Source: Rhodobiaceae bacterium
GTDB taxonomy: Bacteria; Pseudomonadota; Alphaproteobacteria; Micropepsales; Micropepsaceae
DNA: 11,513 nucleotides
Assembly: GCA_009885515.1 (NCBI GenBank)
Contig: VFKO01000381.1
Coordinates: 1 to 11,513, forward strand
Reading direction: 5' to 3'
Under the pieces are notes generated by a model. That model was not told the DNA's origin, searched no databases, and saw only the letters and a list, made by a program, of their open reading frames with translations. This document shows, piece after piece, positions 1 to 5,181 of this stretch (positions within the stretch are counted from its first letter, which is position 1; each line of letters begins with the position of its first letter). The translations under genes were made by a program, and so were the position numbers.

Positions 1-408
1 TATGCGCATCACCCGGTGGAGGTAACGGCCGCGATGAAGGCGGCGCGCCAGGTGGCTTCCGGGCGGGTGATTGCGGTGTTGCAACCGCACCGCTATTCGA
101 GGCTGCATGATCTGTTCAAGGAGTTCTCGACCTGTTTGCATGGTGCGGATGCGGTGATCGTGTCGGACGTTTATCCGGCAGGTGAGCAGCCGATTGATGG
201 CGTGTCGCGCGACGCGCTGGTGGAAAGCATGCGGGCGCATGGGCACCGCCACGTCATTCCGTTGCCGTCACCAGATGTGCTGGCGAAGCTGATCGCTGAA
301 TTGTCCAAGCCTGGTGATTACGTCGTGTGTCTGGGAGCCGGTACGGTCACCAATTGGGCGAACATGCTGCCGGGCCAGTTGCAATCGTTGAGCGACGGCA
401 AAGGCTGA
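1..408 (+). CDS. murC: UDP-N-acetylmuramate--L-alanine ligase, C-terminal part (5' end outside the window)
   Basis: MurC is the cytoplasmic ATP-dependent ligase that adds L-alanine to UDP-MurNAc, the first amino-acid step of the peptidoglycan stem peptide. The frame is open from base 1 and reads YAHHPVEV, the family motif at the junction to the C-terminal Mur ligase domain. It continues with LQPHRYSRL, then DVYPAGEQPIDGVS, and near the end CLGAGTVTNWA, all typical of the MurC C-terminal domain. About 135 residues are present, so roughly the N-terminal two thirds, including the ATP P-loop and central domain, lie upstream. The TGA at 406-408 is followed directly by the murB start, indicating one transcript. 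Identification is secure; the N-terminus cannot be judged. Confidence 0.96.
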   Translation, partial: YAHHPVEVTAAMKAARQVASGRVIAVLQPHRYSRLHDLFKEFSTCLHGADAVIVSDVYPAGEQPIDGVSRDALVESMRAHGHRHVIPLPSPDVLAKLIAELSKPGDYVVCLGAGTVTNWANMLPGQLQSLSDGKG

Positions 409-411
409 GTG

Positions 412-1314
412 ATGAGTGAGCGCCTGATTGCGCGGCTGCCGCGTGTGAAGGGTCCGTACACAGCGAATGCGGCCCTCAGAGATCTGACCTGGTTTCGCGC
501 CGGCGGGCCTGCGGATGTCCTTTATATCCCGAGCGATGCGGACGATCTGGCGGCGTTCCTTTCGGGCTGTCCCGGCGATGTGCCGGTGATGGTGATGGGC
601 GTCGGTTCCAATCTTCTGGTGCGTGATGGCGGCATCGAGGGCGTGGTTATACGTCTTGGGCGGGGCTTCATGAACGTGACGCGAGAGGACGGAAACCGGC
701 TGCGTGCGGGGGCTGGCGTTCTTGATGTTGCGCTGGCCAAAGCGGCGCTGGGTGAGGGGCTAACCGGTCTTGAATTCTTGCGCGGCATCCCGGGGGGTAT
801 CGGAGGCGGCTTGAAGATGAATGCGGGCGCCTATGGGCGGGAGGTCAAGGACGTTTTGGTCGAGGCCGTTGGACTGACGCGGATGGGTGCCCGCATGACA
901 CTGTCGAATGCCGGCATGGGGTTTGAGTATCGCCGGTCCAATCCGGCGATTGAGCTCTTTTTCATCGAGGGCGTTTTCCAGGGACAGCCTGGTGACAAGG
1001 CCGTGATTGAAGCGCGGATGAACGAGATCACGGACTCTCGCGCCGCCACGCAACCGGTCAAGAGCCGGACCGGGGGCTCAACTTTCAAAAACCCGCCGGG
1101 ACATAAAGCGTGGCAGCTCATTGATGCTGCCGGGTGCAGAGGATTGCGCAAGGGCGACGCCGAGGTTTCGACGATGCACTGCAACTTCCTGATCAATCAC
1201 GGCAAGGCCAGCGGCAGTGAGATCGAGGCTTTGGGCGAAGAAGTGCGGGCGCGGGTGAAGGCGCATGGTGGGGTTGAGCTTGAATGGGAGATCAAGCGGG
1301 TGGGGCGGGCTTGA
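412..1314 (+). CDS. murB: UDP-N-acetylenolpyruvoylglucosamine reductase (MurB)
   Basis: MurB is the FAD- and NADPH-dependent cytoplasmic enzyme that reduces UDP-GlcNAc-enolpyruvate to UDP-MurNAc. The 300-residue product has the normal length. The N-terminal FAD domain shows TWFRAGGPAD (26-35), GVGSNLLVRDGG (63-74) and the glycine-rich stretch ending KMNAGAYG (135-142). The substrate domain has the YR pair at 173-174, GGSTFKNP (221-228) with the proton-donor serine 223, the NFLIN segment at 258-262, and the C-terminal LEWE carrying the conserved glutamate (about 293). The ATG at 412 is preferred because AAAGG at 400-404 lies 7 bases upstream. GTG at 409 directly after the murC stop is an alternative that adds one residue. 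No defect is visible. Confidence 0.96.
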   Translation: MSERLIARLPRVKGPYTANAALRDLTWFRAGGPADVLYIPSDADDLAAFLSGCPGDVPVMVMGVGSNLLVRDGGIEGVVIRLGRGFMNVTREDGNRLRAGAGVLDVALAKAALGEGLTGLEFLRGIPGGIGGGLKMNAGAYGREVKDVLVEAVGLTRMGARMTLSNAGMGFEYRRSNPAIELFFIEGVFQGQPGDKAVIEARMNEITDSRAATQPVKSRTGGSTFKNPPGHKAWQLIDAAGCRGLRKGDAEVSTMHCNFLINHGKASGSEIEALGEEVRARVKAHGGVELEWEIKRVGRA

Positions 1315-1413
1315 CCGTAGGCGACCTGGAGGAAAGGCATAAATGTCTTTTCGCGCGGCTGCCGGAAGCGTAAGATTGGTTGGTGCGCGTCGATCTGATT
1401 TCGGGAGAACCTT

Positions 1414-2010
1414 ATGTCAAAAGGTTTCAAGTGGGTGGCGCTTTGGGCCTGTGTTGTGATTTTGGTTCCGGCATCCGCTGAACCTGAGGCACCAGCAAAG
1501 GTGTCAAAGCCCAAGGCTGCGGCCGTGAAGATGGAGACGGAGACGGATCCTTCGGATCTGAGCGCCGGGTTCTGGACAGACTGGAAAGCCAAGGAAACCA
1601 GCGCGGGCTTTGTGGCGCTGAAGAAAACAATGTGGCGCGACGAACCCGCCAAGCCTGATCCGGTGGGACCGGTTGTGCAAACCCAGCGCATTGTTGACGT
1701 TTCGATCAGCGATCCGGCAAAAGTGGCGCAGGTTCTGACGGCGGCGGCGACAAATGCCTATGCGAGTGACCAGCAGGCGCTGGCATCGGTGGTGAACATG
1801 GTCGCTTCGCCGAAGACCCAGGAAGAAGCTGCACCCATGGTGGCACCGGAAATGCAGACGCAGGTTCAGGAGTTCAGGGCCAATCTGTCGAGCGGCATTC
1901 CAGGGTTGCCTGGAATTTATCTGGGCGGCAATGCGGAAAGCGAGCGTGGTTCGGCGCCGGTCGGCTATGCGCCGGTTGCTGGCGGGTCGGCAGGGTGTCC
2001 TTCAAGATGA
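1414..2010 (+). CDS. Secreted Ala/Pro-rich protein of unknown function
   Basis: I do not recognise this 198-residue protein. Residues 1-22 form a typical Sec signal peptide: Lys-containing start, a hydrophobic core (VALWACVVILVP) and an ASA cleavage site before EPEAPAK. The mature part begins with a Lys/Ala/Pro-rich linker (about 23-45). A Trp-containing stretch (SAGFWTDWKAKE, about 50-61) follows, then an Ala/Gln-rich probably helical section (about 105-160) and a Gly/Pro-rich tail. The only cysteine of the mature protein is residue 195, four from the C-terminus (GCPSR). The start is supported by GGGAGA at 1403-1408 and by an in-frame stop at 1396-1398. It lies 99 bases after murB, and its TGA overlaps the ATG of the thioredoxin-fold gene, so the two are probably made together. 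A periplasmic location is inferred. Confidence 0.75.
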   Translation: MSKGFKWVALWACVVILVPASAEPEAPAKVSKPKAAAVKMETETDPSDLSAGFWTDWKAKETSAGFVALKKTMWRDEPAKPDPVGPVVQTQRIVDVSISDPAKVAQVLTAAATNAYASDQQALASVVNMVASPKTQEEAAPMVAPEMQTQVQEFRANLSSGIPGLPGIYLGGNAESERGSAPVGYAPVAGGSAGCPSR

Positions 2011-2651
2011 GCGCGGCGCCACGAAAATCTTTAGGTACTCGGCGCACTTTGCTTGGGGTGATGGCCTCGGGGATTGCACTCGCGCACACGGCGCATCTTG
2101 TGCAGGCCGCGTCTACACCCGCGGCCCAGAAGCCGCCACCCGTTTATGGCAAGAAGGAAGCGCCAAAGCGCCTTGTTGTGTGGGGCAGTTACACCTGTCC
2201 CTATACGGCGATATTGTTTACGGTGCTGAAGCCGATCGTGAACGATCTCAAGGATGTGGTGAGTGTCGAGTGGCGGCACTTCCCGACACATCCGCCCGAT
2301 CCGGCGCTGCATGTGGCGGGATTGAGTCTCGAGGATGAGCACTTCTGGAATTTCACCTTCCATGTGCTGGGCTTTGTTTATGCGGCCGGTGGCCAGTATT
2401 CCGGTCTCACTCGCGCCAAAATTCTGGAGCTGGCGAAAATCGAAGGAGGCAGTGAGGCGTCTTTGAAGGCTGGCTATGGGGATCCGGCAAAGTGGGCGGC
2501 GGTGAAGCAGGACCTGATGGCGGGAAAGCTGCTGGGCATTACGCGGACGCCCGGGCTGTTCCACAACGGCTATTTCATGACGCCGGATGGCATTCCAAGG
2601 GACATGAAGGCGTTCGACGCATCGCTGCGAGCGATGTTGCAGGCCGGGTGA
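2007..2651 (+). CDS. Exported DsbA-like thioredoxin-fold protein with a single-cysteine CPYT site
   Basis: This 214-residue protein resembles the DsbA/thioredoxin_4 family of periplasmic thiol oxidoreductases. The N-terminus carries GTRRTLLGVMASG (10-22), a twin-arginine-like signal (Arg12-Arg13), with an Ala-rich probable cleavage region near 30-40. The thioredoxin strand (LVVWGSYTCPYT, 56-67) has Cys64-Pro-Tyr-Thr67 where the family normally has CPYC. No other cysteine exists in the protein, so it cannot form the usual active-site disulfide. A helical insertion follows (about 100-175), then ITRTPGLFHNG (178-188) with the expected cis-proline at 182. The ATG at 2007 overlaps the upstream TGA as ATGA, implying translational coupling; GTG at 1995 is a weaker alternative. 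It may act through mixed disulfides, as a holdase or as an isomerase-like factor; the substrate is unknown. Confidence 0.82.
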   Translation: MSAAPRKSLGTRRTLLGVMASGIALAHTAHLVQAASTPAAQKPPPVYGKKEAPKRLVVWGSYTCPYTAILFTVLKPIVNDLKDVVSVEWRHFPTHPPDPALHVAGLSLEDEHFWNFTFHVLGFVYAAGGQYSGLTRAKILELAKIEGGSEASLKAGYGDPAKWAAVKQDLMAGKLLGITRTPGLFHNGYFMTPDGIPRDMKAFDASLRAMLQAG

Positions 2652-2719
2652 AGACGTTGCAATTCGGTAGGTTGGTATAACGCTTGGGCACGACGTATCC
2701 CCAGCGCTGCACCATTCCG

Positions 2720-2763
2720 TTGCGTAGACACGCAACAACGGGTGGCCGGGTCAAGCCCGGCCA
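2720..2763 (+). repeat. Tandem hairpin pair resembling a dispersed alphaproteobacterial intergenic repeat
   Basis: The first hairpin is TTGCGT (2720-2725) and ACGCAA (2730-2735) around AGAC. The second is TGGCCGGG (2743-2750) and CCCGGCCA (2756-2763) around TCAAG, a perfect 8-bp GC-rich stem. No T-run follows, so it is not a canonical intrinsic terminator, although it could protect or end the murC-murB-thioredoxin transcript. From memory, a GGCCGGGTCAAGCCCGGCC core recurs between genes in many alphaproteobacterial genomes; that is recollection and was not searched. The position, 68 bases after a stop codon, fits such an element. Confidence 0.6.
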
Positions 2764-2817
2764 TGATGGATGCGGGTTGCGGTGTTAAAGGTCGAAACTT
2801 CCGGCCGTTGGTATGAT

Positions 2818-2846
2818 TTGACTTTCCCGGGGCCTTGTTCTATATT
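2818..2846 (+). promoter_or_regulatory. Sigma-70-type promoter, near consensus
   Basis: TTGACT (2818-2823) and TATATT (2841-2846) are separated by exactly 17 bases. Each hexamer differs from the TTGACA/TATAAT consensus at one position, making this the best promoter match I found in the window. Transcription would start near 2853 and run through the inverted elements toward ddl, with an unusually long leader of about 450 bases, or make a short non-coding RNA. The box GTTC-N7-GTAC (2837-2851) overlaps the -10; it differs by one base from the alphaproteobacterial LexA site GTTC-N7-GTTC, so SOS control is possible but unproven. Confidence 0.55.
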
Positions 2847-2962
2847 CGTACTATAGTTGTTTTGCTTATATTGCAAACGGGATCAGATCATCGCGCGTTT
2901 TTGAAAATGGCAGTAAAATTTTCGACTTTTGGGCGAGGAGCCTTGGCCTTCTGGCGACGGTG

Positions 2963-2992
2963 TTATCTGCAGTATTTGCGGCGTGCAGATAA
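2963..2992 (+). repeat. Inverted repeat, 9-bp stem-loop
   Basis: TTATCTGCA (2963-2971) and TGCAGATAA (2984-2992) are perfect inverted copies around a 12-base loop. The right arm shares its AT of 2989-2990 and following bases with a second inverted match: ATAAGCTCA (2989-2997) against TGAGCTTAT (3030-3038). The stem therefore competes with pairing to the next element. No T-run follows, so this is not a terminator. Confidence 0.55.
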
Positions 2993-3029
2993 GCTCAGGG
3001 CCGGAAATCGTTGTGAATCTAACAAAAAA

Positions 3030-3153
3030 TGAGCTTATATTTATTTCTGCATGCATTTCGACATATGCACACCCCCTTCGCCGGCAGGGTGGCGATCACA
3101 GCACTCACAAACCTTCGTGCATGCATACGTGCAGAAATGTTCATATAAGTTCA
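3030..3153 (+). repeat. Imperfect inverted repeat pair (elements A and B)
   Basis: The left arm runs TGAGCTTATAT (3030-3040) then ATTTCTGCA-TGCAT (to 3056). The right arm runs ATGCA-TACG-TGCAGAAAT (3121-3139) then ATATAAGTTCA (3143-3153). Read as a hairpin, the pairs are 3030-3040 with 3143-3153 (one mismatch), ATTTCTGCA with TGCAGAAAT, and TGCAT with ATGCA, with a 4-base bulge. The 64-base apical part contains a further small stem, CACCC (3070-3074) with GGGTG (3087-3091). No flanking target-site duplication is visible, so a transposon origin is not supported. Confidence 0.55.
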
Positions 3154-3220
3154 CCTCTGAAAACCGTTCAATTTGTAGGAAATAATGGATGGTAAAGACC
3201 TTATATGCACGTATGCATGC
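3119..3220 (+). repeat. Perfect 15-bp inverted repeat (elements B and C)
   Basis: GCATGCATACGTGCA (3119-3133) and TGCACGTATGCATGC (3206-3220) are exact reverse complements separated by 72 bases. Each also carries TATAAG/CTTATA on the inner side (3145-3150 and 3200-3205). In element B that motif is displaced by the ten bases GAAATGTTCA. Element B is also the right arm of the A/B pair, so A-B and B-C pairing cannot form together. The elements may be protein-binding sites or alternative RNA stems upstream of ddl. Confidence 0.6.
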
Positions 3221-3290
3221 GTTGGTATATACACAGACCATCCGCGCTGTTTCCGCCCTTTTTGCTTTCGGCGGCCCCCGCGTTGGTGAT

Positions 3291-3304
3291 GGAGTCCGGC
3301 TTTG
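3291..3304 (+). promoter_or_regulatory. Ribosome-binding site and TTG start that fix the ddl N-terminus
   Basis: GGAG (3291-3294) stands 7 bases before TTG (3302-3304). An in-frame TGA at 3287-3289 closes the frame upstream. The first in-frame ATG, codon 11, lies inside the conserved LMGGWSAER nucleotide-binding motif. The TTG is therefore the only start compatible with a complete Ddl. TTG starts are usually weak and may limit the amount of ligase. Confidence 0.75.
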
Positions 3305-4228
3305 ACTGAGAAACGTCACATTGCTGTTTTGATGGGTGGGTGGTCGGCGGAGAGGCCGGTGAGTTTGGTTACCGGCAAAGGTTGCGCTGCGGCCTTGCGG
3401 GACGAAGGGTTCAAAGTCACCGAAATCGATGTGGGGCGCGACATCGGCGGGGTGCTTGAGAAGTTGAAGCCCGACGTTTGTTTCAACGCCTTGCACGGTC
3501 AGTGGGGCGAAGATGGTTGCGTACAGGGCCTGCTTGAAGTCTTAAATATTCCTTACACTCATTCGGGCGTATTGGCCTCGGCGATGGCGATGCATAAGGA
3601 GCGCACGAAAGCGGTTTACCGGTCGGTGGGGCTGCCCATCGTCAAAGATATCGTGTGTTCCCGCCATGACGCCTGGAAACAAACTGCCATTCAACCGCCA
3701 TTTGTGATCAAGCCCGTTAATCAGGGGTCAAGCGTTGGGGTCTTTATAATCCGCCCGGGAGATAACCGTCCGCCGGAGCTTTTGACCAGCGCTGAGTGGA
3801 CATTGGGTGACGAGGTGATGGTGGAAGAATTCGTACCAGGGCGCGAGCTTACGGTGGCGGTGATGGACGGCAAGGCGCTGGCCGTGACCGAGATCGTTGC
3901 GCACACAAAATTCTACGATTTCGAAGCCAAGTATTCGGAAGGCGGGTCTGAACACGTCGTGCCAGCGAAGATTCATCCCAAGGTCTACGCGCAGGCGATG
4001 GAGCTGTCGGAGCGGGCGCACGTGGCGCTGGGCTGCCGCGGCGTGAGCCGGACAGACCTGCGCTACGATGACACGGCGGGCGAACCGGGCCGGTTGATCC
4101 TGCTTGAGACGAACACGCAGCCGGGCATGACGCCGACATCGCTGGCACCGGAGCAGGCTGCCTATAAAGGAATCCTCTACGGTGCCTTATGCCGGTGGCT
4201 GGTTGAGGATGCCTCATGCGGTCGATAG
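3302..4228 (+). CDS. ddl: D-alanine--D-alanine ligase
   Basis: Ddl is the cytoplasmic ATP-grasp ligase that joins two D-alanines to form the terminal dipeptide of the peptidoglycan stem, the precursor used by MurF. The 308-residue product has the normal DdlB length. Motifs in order: LMGGWSAERPVSL (10-22, with the N-terminal substrate glutamate 17), FNALHGQWGEDG (61-72), FVIKPVNQGSSVGV (134-147, ATP-grasp lysine and serine loop), EEFVPGRELTVAV (175-187), YDFEAKYS (205-212), RTDLRYD (250-256) and LLETNTQPGMTPTS (267-280), which holds the magnesium-binding Glu269 and Asn271. Its 3' end overlaps ftsQ by 13 bases. The usual neighbour murB is about 2 kb away because of the intervening genes. It may be read from the promoter at 2818-2846. 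Confidence 0.96.
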   Translation: MTEKRHIAVLMGGWSAERPVSLVTGKGCAAALRDEGFKVTEIDVGRDIGGVLEKLKPDVCFNALHGQWGEDGCVQGLLEVLNIPYTHSGVLASAMAMHKERTKAVYRSVGLPIVKDIVCSRHDAWKQTAIQPPFVIKPVNQGSSVGVFIIRPGDNRPPELLTSAEWTLGDEVMVEEFVPGRELTVAVMDGKALAVTEIVAHTKFYDFEAKYSEGGSEHVVPAKIHPKVYAQAMELSERAHVALGCRGVSRTDLRYDDTAGEPGRLILLETNTQPGMTPTSLAPEQAAYKGILYGALCRWLVEDASCGR

Positions 4229-5181
4229 TGGGCTCCGCGATGGGGCGCGATGACGATTTCGTTGATGCGCCGCCGCCGCCAAAACGCAGAGCCAAGCCGA
4301 CGGCTTCGCGAAGCAAGCCGCGGATCAATCGCTCCAAGCGTGGCGGTGCCCGTGATGGGTTTGTCCTGCGCTGGGTGGATTCGTTCAAGGTTGCAATGCG
4401 GTGGGCATTTTTTTGGATAGTGTTGCTGATTTTATTTTTCGCGTCGGTGACGATTGCAGGATTATTTTCTGGCGGACATGTGTCTTCGGCGCTGGCGCAG
4501 TTGAAAAGCGGCGCGGATGACGTGATGACGGAGGCTGGATTTACCGTCGGCACGGTGATCGTAGATGGGCGCGTTGAAACGGAAACCACTGAAATCGGCC
4601 GCAGGCTTGGGTTCAAGCGCGGAGATCTGATGCTCTATGTCGATGTCGACGAGGCGCGAGCGCGGCTGGAAGCCTTGCCTTGGGTAAAATCGGCAGAAGT
4701 GCGGCGTATTTGGCCCTCACGGATCCATGTGACGATCCGCGAACGCAAGCCGGTGGCGCGCTGGCAAATCGACGGCGTGAAATTTGTCATCGACTCGCAG
4801 GGGCAAAAAATTGAAGGGCAACGCGCCGAACAGTTTGCGAGCTTGCCGTTGATCGTGGGCAAAGGTGCGGGGGAAGCTGCCGGTTCATTTTTTGCACTTG
4901 TTGCGGCGCAACCAAACTTCATGTCAGGTGTGAAGGCCGCCGTGCGAGTAGGTGAAAGACGTTGGGATTTACGGCTTGCTAACGGTGTTGAAGTACGACT
5001 GCCAGAAGAAGGCGCCGAAGCGGCCTTGGCAGAACTTGTTAGACTCGATCGCGAAGACAGAATTCTCGCGCGGGACATCAAAGCGATCGACCTTCGCTTT
5101 GCAGACCGGTTTATTGTCAAGCTACCGCTAGGTTCGCCATTGATCGCTCCGGTCAAGATTTCTGGTGGTAGGGACACTTAA
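4216..5181 (+). CDS. ftsQ: Cell division protein FtsQ
   Basis: FtsQ is a bitopic inner-membrane divisome protein that links early and late division proteins, normally through FtsB and FtsL. The 321-residue product has a Pro/Lys/Arg-rich cytoplasmic tail (about 1-60), one transmembrane helix (about 62-84, AFFWIVLLILFFASVTIAG) and a POTRA domain (about 108-176). The POTRA domain begins at FTVGTVIVDG and contains the typical LPWVKSAEVRRIWPSRIHV. The FtsQ beta domain follows, with the family phrase ERKPVARWQ at about 176-184. The start at 4216 has GAGG (4205-4208) 7 bases upstream. The alternative ATG at 4240 has a weaker site and would remove eight residues. It overlaps ddl by 13 bases and ftsA by one base (TAATG). 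Confidence 0.95.
   Translation: MRSIVGSAMGRDDDFVDAPPPPKRRAKPTASRSKPRINRSKRGGARDGFVLRWVDSFKVAMRWAFFWIVLLILFFASVTIAGLFSGGHVSSALAQLKSGADDVMTEAGFTVGTVIVDGRVETETTEIGRRLGFKRGDLMLYVDVDEARARLEALPWVKSAEVRRIWPSRIHVTIRERKPVARWQIDGVKFVIDSQGQKIEGQRAEQFASLPLIVGKGAGEAAGSFFALVAAQPNFMSGVKAAVRVGERRWDLRLANGVEVRLPEEGAEAALAELVRLDREDRILARDIKAIDLRFADRFIVKLPLGSPLIAPVKISGGRDT

Larger units (their letters stand above)
2652..3301. other. 650-base intergenic region before ddl, no confident gene
   Basis: The region is noticeably more AT-rich than the flanking genes in its second half (about 2840-3240). In order it holds a tandem hairpin pair (2720-2763), a strong sigma-70-like promoter (2818-2846), a 9-bp hairpin (2963-2992), a set of related inverted elements (3030-3220) and the ddl ribosome-binding site (3291-3294). 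Open frames here are short, lack good Shine-Dalgarno sequences or cover the promoter itself. A 34-codon frame at 3185-3289 is the only one with a passable start and is treated as a finding. A GC hairpin at 3253-3274 (CCGCC / GGCGG) has its T-run in the loop, so it is not a standard terminator. Confidence 0.7.

Noticed and set aside
1414..1479. Lipoprotein reading of the unknown protein (Cys13 after LWA)
   Set aside because: Tryptophan at -2 is not lipobox-like, and the hydrophobic core continues past the cysteine to a normal ASA cleavage site.
2031..2738. 235-codon antisense frame opposite the thioredoxin-fold gene
   Set aside because: It mirrors a clear coding gene in a GC-rich sequence and shows no family motif.
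2835..3032. 65-codon frame with hydrophobic start and basic tail
   Set aside because: Its TTG start lies inside the promoter, upstream of the -10, so it would not be on the transcript. The internal ATG at 2907 has no ribosome-binding site.
2929..3195. 88-codon frame across the inverted elements
   Set aside because: TTG start without a convincing Shine-Dalgarno, and composition dictated by the repeats rather than by coding bias.
3030..3220. CRISPR array or MITE
   Set aside because: Repeats alternate in orientation, differ in length and are not regularly spaced, and no target-site duplication is seen.
3253..3274. CCGCC / GGCGG hairpin as a terminator before ddl
   Set aside because: The T-run is in the loop and not after the stem, and only about 30 bases separate it from the ddl start.
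3041..3496. 151-codon antisense frame spanning the repeats and the start of ddl
   Set aside because: It overlaps the conserved ddl N-terminus and has no recognisable domain.
3849..4616. 255-codon antisense frame across ddl and ftsQ
   Set aside because: A low-complexity shadow frame rich in Pro, Arg and Ser opposite two well-supported genes.
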